From CAZLMF01 sp964560565 (lineage in GTDB: Bacteria > Bacillota > Clostridia > Oscillospirales > Ruminococcaceae): a stretch of DNA of 14,968 nucleotides. The notes beneath the pieces are model-generated. The model ran no database searches and had not been told where the DNA came from. It saw only the letters and a list, made by a program, of their open reading frames with translations. How positions within the stretch are numbered: position 1 is the first letter of the stretch; every line of letters starts with the position of its first letter. The stretch covers positions 1 to 14,968 of the forward strand of contig CAZLMF010000042.1 of assembly GCA_964560565.1 (NCBI GenBank), in the 5' to 3' direction. Made by a program: the position numbers and the translations under genes. Of this stretch, positions 1-8,421 are shown piece after piece.

Positions 1-64
1 CAATATCAATTATTATATGCGGTATTGTGTATCTCCTTTTCACGCTATACTTCCCAATCTGCAT
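1..64 (-). CDS. N-terminal fragment of an unidentified gene downstream of carB (cut by window edge)
   Basis: An open frame starts with ATG at 64 and stays open for 21 codons to the window edge, beginning MQIGKYSVKRRY. A clear GGAGG lies at 70-74, five bases before the ATG, and the start is only 14 nt after the carB stop. It therefore has the position and ribosome binding site of the next gene in the pyrimidine operon. In many Firmicutes pyrK or pyrD follows carB, but the visible residues do not remind me of a PyrK or PyrD N-terminus, so I assign no function. A second SD-like AAAAGGAG sits inside the fragment (33-40), but no ATG, GTG or TTG follows at a usable distance. The fragment could instead be a short spurious or leader ORF. 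Confidence 0.45.
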   Translation of the reverse strand, partial: MQIGKYSVKRRYTIPHIIIDI

Positions 65-78
65 TTTATCCTCCAACA

Positions 79-3000
79 CTAAATCTGAGTAATATCAACA
101 AGCTCAACATCATGAATAGTCTTATCCATTGCAAGACATTGCGCAAGGGCGTTTGCTGTATCAAGTGAGGTTAGGCACGCAATTGAGCGCTCAACTGTCT
201 TGCGGCGGATTTTCACGCTATCACGCGCTGGCAATCTTCCTGTTTCAGAGGTGGATATAACATAGTCAATCTTGCCGCTTTCAAGGAGTGTCATTGCATT
301 AGGCTCGCTGTCGCTTATGCGCTTTGCAAGGCTTGCCGCAATCATATTCTTGTTTAGCACTGTTGCAGTGCCGCTTGTGGCGTAAATATCAAAGCCCATG
401 TGGCTAAATTTATCCGCAATCGCAATGATTTCGCTCTTATCCGAGTCACGCACAGATATAAGTACACCGCCGGTTTTTTTCATGGTGTATCCTGCCGCAA
501 CAAGTCCCTTTAGCAGTGCCTCCTCAAAGGTCTTTGCAATGCCGAGGGTTTCGCCTGTGGATTTCATCTCAGGCCCTAGGTGGGTGTCAACATCATGCAG
601 CTTCTCAAAGCTAAAGACAGGCACTTTAACCGCCACATATTCACCCTCTGGGTATAAGCCTCTCTCAAAGCCCTGCTCTTTAAGCGTATGCCCAAGCATA
701 ATCTTTGTTGCAATATCAACCATCGCAACACCTGTAACCTTGCTTATATAAGGCACTGTACGGGATGAACGTGGGTTTACCTCAATTACATATACCTCGT
801 CCTTGTAAACCACATATTGAATATTCACAAGCCCAATAATGTTAAGTGCTTTTGCAAGCCTTTCGGTGTAGTCGACAATTGTATCCCTTATGCGCTTTGA
901 AAGAGTGCGTGCAGGGTAAACCGATATGCTGTCACCTGAGTGAACGCCTGCTCGCTCGATATGCTCCATAATGCCTGGGATTAGGAAGTCCTCGCCGTCG
1001 CAAATAGCGTCAACCTCGACCTCCGTACCCATTAGGTACTTATCAATTAGCACAGGGTTTTCAAGTCCGCCCCTGCATATAATCTCCATGTACTCCACAA
1101 TGTCCTTGTCAGCGTGAGCAATAATCATATTCTGCCCACCGAGTACATAGGACGGTCTCATCAGCACAGGGTAGCCTAAATCCTTAGTAGCTTCAAGCGC
1201 CTCCTCGACAGTGAACACCGTATGCCCTGAAGGGCGAGGTATTGCGCAGCTTTCAAGCAGCTCGTCAAAGCGCTCCCTATCCTCCGCAGCGTCAACACTA
1301 TCGGGGGATGTGCCAAGTATTCGAACGCCCATTTCCTTTAGGTGACGTGTTAGCTTAATTGCCGTCTGACCGCCAAACTGCACCACAACACCATAGGGTT
1401 TTTCTGTATCAATTATCGCCTCAACATCTTCCTTTGTAAGAGGGTCAAAGTACAGTCTGTCCCCTGTATCAAAGTCAGTTGACACGGTTTCAGGATTGTT
1501 GTTGCATATTATAGCTTCATATCCAGCATCCTTTAGTGCCCATACGCAGTGAACCGAGCAGTAGTCAAACTCAATGCCTTGACCAATTCTAATAGGTCCC
1601 GAGCCGAAAACAATGACCTTTTTCTTGCCGCTTTCATGCTTTTGTATGAACTCAGCCGCTTCATTATGCTCATCGAGGGTTGAGTAGAAATATGGTGTTT
1701 GTGCCGCAAACTCCGCCGCACAGGTGTCAACCATCTTAAATACCGCTGGCTTGTGCATAGGGCATTTCTTGCCGCTTATACGCTCAATAGTGCTGTCTAG
1801 ATAGCCAAGCTTTCTTGCTGCAATATATTTATCCTCCGTCAAATCCCCATAAGCAAGGTAATCCTCTAAATCAGCAAGATTTTTTAGCTTGCTGAGAAAC
1901 CACTTGTCAATCATTGTTATTTCGTGGATTTCTTCAATTCTTACTCCACGTTTAATTGCCTCAAATACAACAAAGCTGCGCTCGTCATCGCAACAATGCA
2001 GTCTGCTTTTGATTTCCTCATCTGAAAGGGGTTTTAGTTTTGCTAAGTTCATTGAGTCAACCCCAAGCTCAATACTGCGTACCGCCTTCATCATCGCATG
2101 CTCAAAGCTAGTCCCTATCGCCATTACCTCTCCTGTTGCTTTCATCTGTGTGCCGAGGGTACGGCGAGCGTATACGAATTTATCGAAAGGCCATTTAGGG
2201 AACTTTACAACAACATAGTCAATAGCAGGCTCAAAGCATGCGCTTGTTGTGCCTGTTACCGCATTTACAATCTCATCTAGGGAGTAGCCAATTGCAATCT
2301 TTGTGGCAACCTTTGCAATTGGATAGCCTGTTGCCTTAGATGCAAGGGCAGATGAGCGTGATACACGAGGGTTTACCTCAATTACCGCATACTCAAAGCT
2401 TGTGGGGTGCAGCGCAAGCTGAACATTACAACCACCCTCCACCTTTAGTGCGGATATAATATTAAGTGATGCACTGCGAAGCATCTGATATTCCTTATCC
2501 GAGAGCGTCACCGCAGGAGCAATTACAATGCTATCCCCCGTATGCACGCCCACTGGGTCGAAATTCTCCATTGAGCATACAGTGATTGCATTGTCCTTAG
2601 CATCACGAATTACCTCAAACTCAATCTCTTTCCAGCCCGATATGCACTTCTCAATAAGCACCTGTGTAATCGGTGAAAGTCTAAGCCCATTCTTTGCAAT
2701 GTCACGAAGCTCTGCTTCGTCATGCACAATGCCTCCCCCTGAACCGCCAAGAGTGAATGCAGGGCGCACAATTACAGGGTAGTCAATTTCCTTTGCAAAC
2801 TCCACCGCATCTTCAACAGTAACAACAACCTTAGAGGGGATACAAGGCTCGCCGATTTCCTCCATTGTATCCTTGAAGGCTTGCCTATCCTCCGCCTTAT
2901 GAATGGTTTCGGGGTTTGCCCCAAGGAGCTGAACACCGTTTTCCTCTAAAAAGCCGTCACGAGCAAGCTGCATTGAAAGAGTTAGACCTGTCTGCCCACC

Positions 3001-3270
3001 GAGTGTACTAAGCAGACTGTCCGGCTTTTCAATCTTAATAATGCGCTTGACAACATCGAGAGTTAATGGCTCGATATAAATCTTATCAGCCATTGCCTTG
3101 TCGGTCATAATTGTAGCAGGGTTTGAATTTATTAGGACAACCTCAAGCCCCTCCTGCTTTAGCGCACGACAAGCCTGTGTTCCTGCATAGTCAAACTCGG
3201 CTGCTTGCCCAATAATAATGGGGCCAGAGCCAATTACAAGCACCTTTTTTATATCTGTACGAAGCGGCAT
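79..3270 (-). CDS. carB: Carbamoyl-phosphate synthase large subunit
   Basis: This is the large subunit of cytosolic carbamoyl-phosphate synthase, which makes carbamoyl phosphate from bicarbonate, two ATP and ammonia channelled from CarA, for pyrimidines and arginine. The 1063 residues match the usual length of about 1070. The two homologous halves are plain: VLVIGSGPIIIGQAAEFDYA near residues 10-29, and VIVFGSGPIRIGQGIEFDY near 552-570. Each half has an ATP-grasp domain with VRPAFTLGGSGGG (168-180) or MRPSYVLGGQNM (704-715) and an E-V-N-P-R metal/ATP motif (298-302, 830-834). The C-terminal region from about 935 is the MGS-like allosteric domain (ATSGTATVL, 964-972), where UMP or IMP usually binds in the family. 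The start ATG overlaps the carA stop by one base (TAATG), with GGAGGAG at 3276-3282 inside the end of carA, implying translational coupling. No frameshift or missing domain is seen. Confidence 0.98.
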   Translation of the reverse strand: MPLRTDIKKVLVIGSGPIIIGQAAEFDYAGTQACRALKQEGLEVVLINSNPATIMTDKAMADKIYIEPLTLDVVKRIIKIEKPDSLLSTLGGQTGLTLSMQLARDGFLEENGVQLLGANPETIHKAEDRQAFKDTMEEIGEPCIPSKVVVTVEDAVEFAKEIDYPVIVRPAFTLGGSGGGIVHDEAELRDIAKNGLRLSPITQVLIEKCISGWKEIEFEVIRDAKDNAITVCSMENFDPVGVHTGDSIVIAPAVTLSDKEYQMLRSASLNIISALKVEGGCNVQLALHPTSFEYAVIEVNPRVSRSSALASKATGYPIAKVATKIAIGYSLDEIVNAVTGTTSACFEPAIDYVVVKFPKWPFDKFVYARRTLGTQMKATGEVMAIGTSFEHAMMKAVRSIELGVDSMNLAKLKPLSDEEIKSRLHCCDDERSFVVFEAIKRGVRIEEIHEITMIDKWFLSKLKNLADLEDYLAYGDLTEDKYIAARKLGYLDSTIERISGKKCPMHKPAVFKMVDTCAAEFAAQTPYFYSTLDEHNEAAEFIQKHESGKKKVIVFGSGPIRIGQGIEFDYCSVHCVWALKDAGYEAIICNNNPETVSTDFDTGDRLYFDPLTKEDVEAIIDTEKPYGVVVQFGGQTAIKLTRHLKEMGVRILGTSPDSVDAAEDRERFDELLESCAIPRPSGHTVFTVEEALEATKDLGYPVLMRPSYVLGGQNMIIAHADKDIVEYMEIICRGGLENPVLIDKYLMGTEVEVDAICDGEDFLIPGIMEHIERAGVHSGDSISVYPARTLSKRIRDTIVDYTERLAKALNIIGLVNIQYVVYKDEVYVIEVNPRSSRTVPYISKVTGVAMVDIATKIMLGHTLKEQGFERGLYPEGEYVAVKVPVFSFEKLHDVDTHLGPEMKSTGETLGIAKTFEEALLKGLVAAGYTMKKTGGVLISVRDSDKSEIIAIADKFSHMGFDIYATSGTATVLNKNMIAASLAKRISDSEPNAMTLLESGKIDYVISTSETGRLPARDSVKIRRKTVERSIACLTSLDTANALAQCLAMDKTIHDVELVDITQI

Positions 3271-4382
3271 TAATTCTCCTCCATCATCGTTAAAAATCTA
3301 TCAAACAAGTAGTTAGTATCATTTGGCCCTGAACATGATTCAGGGTGAAACTGCACCGTAAACGCAGGGCAGTTTGTATACTCCACGCCCTCGCAGGTAT
3401 TATCGTTTTGATTTTCATGGCTGACTGCGCCTACTTGTGGGTCAATGGTCTCCCCTACAACTGCGTAGCCGTGGTTTTGGCTTGTGATGAGCACCCTTCC
3501 AATTTTATTATCCACAACAGGCTGATTTGCTCCCCTATGCCCATATTTAAGCTTCATTGTTTCCGCGCCGTTTGCAAGAGCAAGCAGCTGATGCCCTAAG
3601 CATATACCAAAAGTCGGTATTTGGTGCTTAGTAAGCTCTCTTAGCACCTCAATCTGGTGTTCGCACTTTGACGGGTCACCGGGGCCGTTTGAAAGCATAA
3701 TCCCATCGGGATTTTGCGCAAGTATATCCTCAACAGTCGAGCTTGCAGGCATTATTGTTATGCTGCAGCCACGTTTAGTAAGCTCATGCCTGATATTGTA
3801 TTTGTAGCCATAATCCATTAGCACCACATTGTGCTTAGCAGGCTTATCACCCTCACATTCAAACCTTGCTGGCTCAATCAGTGAAGTTGCCTCAACAGCG
3901 CCCTCAATTTCATAGGAGTTTATCCTTTCAAGCAGCTCATCCCGCTTTGCAACAGCATCCTGCGTTGTAATAACGCCATTCATTACGCCGTGCTCTCGTA
4001 TAATTCTTGTAAGCTGTCTTGTATCTATTCCGCAAATTCCGACTATACCATGACTTTTTAGGAAGCTGTCAATATCGCCCTCACTTCGGAAGTTAGATGG
4101 TGTATCGCACCATTCCCTGACAATGTAGCCCTGCACCCATGAACGTGAGCTTTCGTAATCTTCATGGTTTACTCCATAATTCCCGATAAGGGGGAATGTC
4201 TGTGTGACAATCTGCCCGTAATAGGATGGGTCAGTAAGTGTTTCTTGGTATCCTGTCATAGATGTTGTAAATACAACCTCACCTATCATTGTCCCGGGCA
4301 CTCCAAAGGAATAACCCTCAAATAGTGTTCCGTTGGCCAAAAGCAGATATGCCCTATTTCTGGATTGAGTTAAACTCGCCAT
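3270..4382 (-). CDS. carA: Carbamoyl-phosphate synthase small (glutaminase) subunit
   Basis: CarA hydrolyses glutamine and passes ammonia to CarB. The 370-residue length is normal. The N-terminal CPSase small-chain domain contains FTTSMTGYQETLTDPSY (38-54) and GICGIDTRQLTR (115-126). The C-terminal class I glutamine amidotransferase domain has SNGPGDP (231-237), the nucleophile elbow GICLGHQ with Cys261, and the His/Glu pair of QFHPES (His346, Glu348), so the catalytic triad is complete. GGAGG lies about seven bases before the ATG. The stop overlaps the carB start by one base, as expected for subunits of one complex made in equal amounts. The gene follows pyrF after about 47 nt with no terminator, which places it inside the pyrimidine operon. 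No separate carAB copy dedicated to arginine synthesis is visible here. Confidence 0.98.
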   Translation of the reverse strand: MASLTQSRNRAYLLLANGTLFEGYSFGVPGTMIGEVVFTTSMTGYQETLTDPSYYGQIVTQTFPLIGNYGVNHEDYESSRSWVQGYIVREWCDTPSNFRSEGDIDSFLKSHGIVGICGIDTRQLTRIIREHGVMNGVITTQDAVAKRDELLERINSYEIEGAVEATSLIEPARFECEGDKPAKHNVVLMDYGYKYNIRHELTKRGCSITIMPASSTVEDILAQNPDGIMLSNGPGDPSKCEHQIEVLRELTKHQIPTFGICLGHQLLALANGAETMKLKYGHRGANQPVVDNKIGRVLITSQNHGYAVVGETIDPQVGAVSHENQNDNTCEGVEYTNCPAFTVQFHPESCSGPNDTNYLFDRFLTMMEEN

Positions 4383-4429
4383 ATATAACCTCCATATAAA
4401 ATTTGCCTTGTGGATTAAAACTGTAAATG

Positions 4430-5347
4430 CTATTTAATGTACTTATTCAGTTCCTGCTTCATACGCAATGCCTCACGAAGTGCCGCCTGCGCATAATCAC
4501 GCTCGTCGCAGCCCTCTTTCTTATATGCGCACATAATCGCCCTTGAGGAGTTGACAATTGCACCTCTGCCATTTTCATCAAAAGCAAGCGCAACATCCTC
4601 AGCCTGTCCCCCCTGTGCGCCGTAACCGGGTACTAGGAAGAATGTTTCAGGTAGAGCCTTTCGCAGCTGATCAAGCTGTGCTGGGTAAGTCGCCCCTACA
4701 ACAGCTCCCACGTCGCTATATCCATACGCACCAATGCCCTGTGCGCCCCATACCCTGCACATATCGCCCATCTGACGATATACAGGTGCACCGTCGATTT
4801 CCCTGTCCTGAAGCTCCCCCGATGAAGGGTTTGAGGTCTTAACAAGGATGAAAATCCCCTTGTCGTTTTTCCTGCAAAGCTCCAATGCAGGTTTAACGCC
4901 ATCACTGCCTAGATATGCGCTTACTGTTAGCGCATCAGCGCCAAACGGCTCATAAACCTCGCTACCCACCTGAGTTTCGCCCAGATATGCACTTGCGTAT
5001 GCCTCCATTGTGCTGCCTATATCATTACGCTTGCCATCCAAAATGACAAACATTCCTCGCTTTTTTGCATACTTAATCGTTTTGTAAAGTGCCTTTACGC
5101 CCTCATAGCCCAGCATTTCATAGTAGGCACTTTGGGGCTTTACCGCGGGAACATGCTCACATAAAGCATCTATTAATCCCTTATTAAACTTGTAAATTGC
5201 TTTTGCCGCGCCCTTTAGGGTTTGCCCATGTTTTTCAAAGCTTTCTTCCACTATATAGCTTGGCACATATTCAAGCCTTGGGTCAAGCCCTGCAACTATC
5301 GGGCAGTGAAGCTCATCTATCCTTGCTATCAGCCTATCAAACGACAT
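4430..5347 (-). CDS. pyrF: Orotidine 5'-phosphate decarboxylase (long, subfamily 2 type)
   Basis: PyrF decarboxylates OMP to UMP, the last step of de novo UMP synthesis. Counting from the ATG at 5347 the protein has 305 residues, which fits the longer PyrF subfamily 2 rather than the form of about 235 residues. Visible motifs are AGLDPRLEYVP near the N-terminus, the catalytic D-x-K-x-x-D array in DGKRNDIGST (Asp104, Lys106, Asp109), the phosphate-binding loop VPGYGAQGG (239-247) and VNSSRAI (265-271). An ATG two codons upstream (5353) abuts the Shine-Dalgarno sequence with no spacing, whereas the ATG at 5347 sits six bases from AAAGGGAG, so I chose the inner start. The gene lies 18 nt after the pyrC stop and before carA, inside the pyr operon. 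Confidence 0.96.
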   Translation of the reverse strand: MSFDRLIARIDELHCPIVAGLDPRLEYVPSYIVEESFEKHGQTLKGAAKAIYKFNKGLIDALCEHVPAVKPQSAYYEMLGYEGVKALYKTIKYAKKRGMFVILDGKRNDIGSTMEAYASAYLGETQVGSEVYEPFGADALTVSAYLGSDGVKPALELCRKNDKGIFILVKTSNPSSGELQDREIDGAPVYRQMGDMCRVWGAQGIGAYGYSDVGAVVGATYPAQLDQLRKALPETFFLVPGYGAQGGQAEDVALAFDENGRGAIVNSSRAIMCAYKKEGCDERDYAQAALREALRMKQELNKYIK

Positions 5348-5353
5348 TGCCAT

Positions 5354-5361
5354 CTCCCTTT
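5354..5361 (-). promoter_or_regulatory. Ribosome binding site that fixes the pyrF start
   Basis: AAAGGGAG is directly adjacent to the outer ATG at 5353 but has six bases of spacing to the in-frame ATG at 5347. Normal SD spacing is about 5-9 bases, so the inner ATG is the likely initiation codon. This shortens PyrF by two residues. Confidence 0.7.
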
Positions 5362-5365
5362 CTAT

Positions 5366-6649
5366 CTAAACTCCATGTTTATAGGTAATCTCGCCGCCGC
5401 AAATTGTATATACCGCTTTACCTTTAAGCTTTCGCCCCTCAAACGGGGTATTCTTTGACCTTGAGTGCAGTTTGTTTCTATCCACCACCCACTCAAGCTT
5501 TGGGTCTATTATCGTTACATCTGCCCTTGAGCCTTCCTCAAGGGTTGCACCGTTAATGCCGAGTATTCTACATGGATTTACCGACATAAGCATTATAAGC
5601 CATGCCAACGAAATTTCATCAGTATGATAAAGCTCAGTAAGCGCCACTCCAAGTGAGGTTTCAAGCCCCGAGGCACCATTTGGTGCTGTAAGGAAATCTG
5701 ACTTTTCCTCGTCTGTATGGGGCGCATGGTCAGTGGCAATGCAGTCAATAGTGCCGTCAATAAGCGCCTCAATCACCGCAAGCCTGTCCGCCTCCTCACG
5801 AAGGGGTGGATTCATCCGAAAGCTCGCATCCCTTGTACGCAGCATTTCATGAGTAAGGGAGAAGTAATGGGGGCAGGTTTCAGCCGATACACGCACTCCC
5901 CGCCTTTTTGCATCACGAATAAGCTCAATTGAGCCTCTGGTGCTGACATGAGCGATATGCACTGCCGTATTAGTCGCCGCCGCAATCGCAATTTCCCGTG
6001 CGGTGACGCTATCCTCACTTGTCCTATCCATTCCCTTGACGGAAAGCTCCTCGGACACTGTGCCCTTATGCATAATTCCACCATCTATTATATCCAAATC
6101 CTCGCAGTGAGAAATCAGTGGCATTCCTGCACTTTGCGCCAATAAAAGAGCAGACTGAAGCATTGCAGAATTCCTCACAGGGCGGCCGTCATCCGACACC
6201 GCCACTGCGCCTGCATGCTTCAGCTGTATAAAATCACTTATTTCTTCCCCCATAAGCCCCTTTGTAATGGAGGCAACGGGGTATACCCTAGCTTTAGCAG
6301 TCTTCGCCTTATCAAGTATATATTCAATAACTTGGTGGCTATCTGCAACAGGATTGGTGTTGGGCATACAAGCAACAGCGGTAAAACCCCCTGCTGCTGC
6401 CGATTCGCAGCCGGAGTAAATATCCTCCTTATGGACTTGCCCGGGATCACGCAGGTGAACATGCATATCCACAAGCCCCGGTGTAACCACAAGTCCGCTG
6501 GCATCAATAACATTCAAATCCGTAGATTGGTCATCAATATCCTGCGAAACCTTGGCAATTCGCCCGTCATCAATAAGAATATCGCACACCTGCTCAAATC
6601 TGCGAGCAGGGTCAACAACATATCCGCCCTTAATCAAAAGCTTACTCAT
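5366..6649 (-). CDS. pyrC: Dihydroorotase, class I
   Basis: Dihydroorotase cyclises N-carbamoyl-aspartate to dihydroorotate, the third step of pyrimidine synthesis. The 427-residue size and motifs match class I bacterial dihydroorotases of the amidohydrolase superfamily, not the shorter E. coli-type class II. Metal-site residues are visible as D-M-H-V-H-L-R-D (His63, His65, and Arg67 for substrate), the Asp of VSDDGRP (153-154), His181 in SHCED, His234 in HIAHVS and Asp307 in ATDHAPHT. All expected ligands are present, so this is an active enzyme rather than a PyrC-like pseudo-dihydroorotase. GGGAGGG stands six bases before the ATG. It is the first gene of the pyr operon, with its own strong promoter 55-60 nt upstream. 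No pyrB precedes it, so aspartate transcarbamoylase must be encoded elsewhere. Confidence 0.96.
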   Translation of the reverse strand: MSKLLIKGGYVVDPARRFEQVCDILIDDGRIAKVSQDIDDQSTDLNVIDASGLVVTPGLVDMHVHLRDPGQVHKEDIYSGCESAAAGGFTAVACMPNTNPVADSHQVIEYILDKAKTAKARVYPVASITKGLMGEEISDFIQLKHAGAVAVSDDGRPVRNSAMLQSALLLAQSAGMPLISHCEDLDIIDGGIMHKGTVSEELSVKGMDRTSEDSVTAREIAIAAATNTAVHIAHVSTRGSIELIRDAKRRGVRVSAETCPHYFSLTHEMLRTRDASFRMNPPLREEADRLAVIEALIDGTIDCIATDHAPHTDEEKSDFLTAPNGASGLETSLGVALTELYHTDEISLAWLIMLMSVNPCRILGINGATLEEGSRADVTIIDPKLEWVVDRNKLHSRSKNTPFEGRKLKGKAVYTICGGEITYKHGV

Positions 6650-6680
6650 GATGCCCTCCCTCTTGCTTGCCTAACTTAAC

Positions 6681-6709
6681 ATTATAGCTGAATTACCACC
6701 CTTTGTAAA
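6681..6709 (-). promoter_or_regulatory. Near-consensus sigma-A promoter of the pyrC-pyrF-carA-carB operon
   Basis: On the minus strand TTTACA (6709-6704; five of six matches to TTGACA) is separated by exactly 17 bases from a perfect TATAAT (6686-6681). Transcription should begin near 6674, leaving a leader of roughly 25 nt before the pyrC ATG at 6649, which includes the ribosome binding site. There is no terminator between ilvD and this promoter, so some readthrough from ilvD is possible. The leader is too short to hold the antiterminator/terminator structures used by PyrR attenuation. Confidence 0.85.
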
Positions 6710-6735
6710 GTATATATCTCAAAAAGTCCGAGAAA

Positions 6736-8388
6736 TTAGTCCTCAAATACAGCTCCTGTTGAGCCCGAAGTGACAAACTGTGCATAACGCTTTATATAGC
6801 CTCTTAGCTCCTGCTTTGGATGCTCAAGGGTTTCCCTGCGCTTTGCAAGCTCGGTATCATCAACCAAAAGCTCAATCTTCCTTGATGGAATATCAATATG
6901 GATTTTATCTCCGTCATTTACAAGAGCGATAACTCCACCTGCCGCCGCCTCGGGGGAAATATGCCCGATTGAAGCACCTCTTGTAGCGCCCGAAAAGCGT
7001 CCGTCTGTGATAAGCGCAACAGACCTGTCAAGCCCCATACCTGCTATTGAAGCCGTAGGAGCAAGCATTTCACGCATACCTGGGCCTCCCTTTGGGCCCT
7101 CATAGCGGATTACAATGACATCACCTGCGTGGATTTTCCCACCGAGTATCGCCTCAGATGCGTCCTCCTCGCTGTTATATACACAAGCCGTGCCTGTGTA
7201 TTCCATCATGTTCGGGTCAACTGCACCTTGCTTCACAACCGCACCCTCAGTCGCAAGATTGCCAAAGAGAACAGCAATTCCTCCATCCTTGCGAATGGGA
7301 CTTTCAATATTATGAATGACCTCACCGTCAGCCTCAGGAGCTTTTGCAACTCTCTCAAGCTGTGTGCCTGAAACAGTTTGTGTATCCTTTATCAAACCTA
7401 TCTTGGAAAGCTCACGCATTACTGCTTGAATTCCTCCTGCTGGACCTAAGTCCTCAATGAATACCTCGCTTGCAGGGTTTAGCTTGCATAGCTGAGGAGT
7501 TTTCTTTCCGATAGCGTCAATGTCCTTTAGTGTGATGTTAACGCCTGCCTCATGGCAAATAGCAAGCAAATGTAAAACTGTATTACTCGACGCACCAATT
7601 GCCATATCGGTGGTAAGAGCATTTTCCATTGACTGCTTTGTGACAATGTCAAGAGGTCTAATATCCTTCTCCAAAAGTTCAAGAATATGTTCGCCTGTTT
7701 CCTTTGCAAGCCTACGCCTAGCGGAGGATACCGCCATAAGCGTTGCCGCTGTGGGTAAAGACAACCCTATCGCCTCTGTTAGGCAGTTCATGGAGTTTGC
7801 GGTGTACATACCCGAACATGAGCCACAGGTGGGGCAAGCATTATTTTCATAACAGCTAAGGGTGTTCTCATCTATTTTTCCTACTGAATATGCGCCAACA
7901 GCCTCAAATACTTCAGATAATCCAACACGTTTTCCTTGGACTGTACCTGAATTCATCGGACCTCCTCCGATAAAAATACTGGGTAGGTTAAGTCTGCATG
8001 CTGCCATAATCATAGCAGGCACTATCTTATCGCAGTTTGGTATAAACACCACTGCATCAAGAGGGTGTGCAGTCAACATAACCTCAATACTGTCAGCTAT
8101 AAGCTCACGGGACGCAAGAGAATACTTCATTCCCTTGTGGTTCATCGCAAGCCCGTCACATACTCCTATTGTGAAAAACTCAAAAGGAACTCCCCCTGCA
8201 TTTCGTATGCCTGCTTTAACAGCTTCGGAAATATCGCCTAAATGAGAATGCCCGGGGACATAGTCACTTTGAGCGGATACAACCGCTATAAATGGGCGTT
8301 TCATCTCTGCATCAGTTATCCCAAGTGATTTTAGTAGCGCTCTATGGGGTGTGCGTTGTGGGCCTGCTTTTAATAAATCGGATCTCAT
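6736..8388 (-). CDS. ilvD: Dihydroxy-acid dehydratase
   Basis: IlvD dehydrates 2,3-dihydroxy-isovalerate and 2,3-dihydroxy-3-methylvalerate to the 2-keto acids leading to valine, leucine and isoleucine. The 550 residues fit the IlvD/Edd family. Motifs (numbered from the ATG at 8388) are PNCDKI with Cys119, CPTCGSCSGMYTANSMNCL around 185-203 with Cys188/Cys191, and GRFSGAT near 463-469, whose Ser is the usual catalytic base. The region where [2Fe-2S] members carry a third cluster cysteine reads SAQSDYVPGHSH without Cys, resembling the E. coli-like [4Fe-4S], oxygen-sensitive form. An ATG three codons upstream (8397) abuts AGAAGGG with no spacing, so the ATG at 8388 (MRSDLLKAG, the typical family start) is preferred. 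It follows the ROK kinase by about 33 nt. No other ilv gene is nearby. Confidence 0.95.
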   Translation of the reverse strand: MRSDLLKAGPQRTPHRALLKSLGITDAEMKRPFIAVVSAQSDYVPGHSHLGDISEAVKAGIRNAGGVPFEFFTIGVCDGLAMNHKGMKYSLASRELIADSIEVMLTAHPLDAVVFIPNCDKIVPAMIMAACRLNLPSIFIGGGPMNSGTVQGKRVGLSEVFEAVGAYSVGKIDENTLSCYENNACPTCGSCSGMYTANSMNCLTEAIGLSLPTAATLMAVSSARRRLAKETGEHILELLEKDIRPLDIVTKQSMENALTTDMAIGASSNTVLHLLAICHEAGVNITLKDIDAIGKKTPQLCKLNPASEVFIEDLGPAGGIQAVMRELSKIGLIKDTQTVSGTQLERVAKAPEADGEVIHNIESPIRKDGGIAVLFGNLATEGAVVKQGAVDPNMMEYTGTACVYNSEEDASEAILGGKIHAGDVIVIRYEGPKGGPGMREMLAPTASIAGMGLDRSVALITDGRFSGATRGASIGHISPEAAAGGVIALVNDGDKIHIDIPSRKIELLVDDTELAKRRETLEHPKQELRGYIKRYAQFVTSGSTGAVFED

Positions 8389-8421
8389 AATTTTCATCCC
8401 TTCTGAATAAATATATCTATA

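Noticed and set aside
12..24. ATTATATGCGGTA at 12-24 recurs as an inverted copy at 14944-14956, near both ends of the window
   Set aside because: A 13-base match between two sites in 15 kb is expected by chance a few times. The flanks do not match and no element is bounded by the copies.
398..751. Open frame of 117 codons on the plus strand opposite carB, and similar plus-strand frames throughout the window
   Set aside because: All lie antisense to well-conserved genes, lack convincing ribosome binding sites and show no recognisable domain. They are shadows produced by the codon usage of the minus-strand genes.
6712..6735. Possible terminator after ilvD (TCTC...GAGA with a T-rich loop)
   Set aside because: Only a four-base stem with a long loop can form, so it cannot act as an intrinsic terminator. 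The region also holds the upstream part of the pyr promoter.
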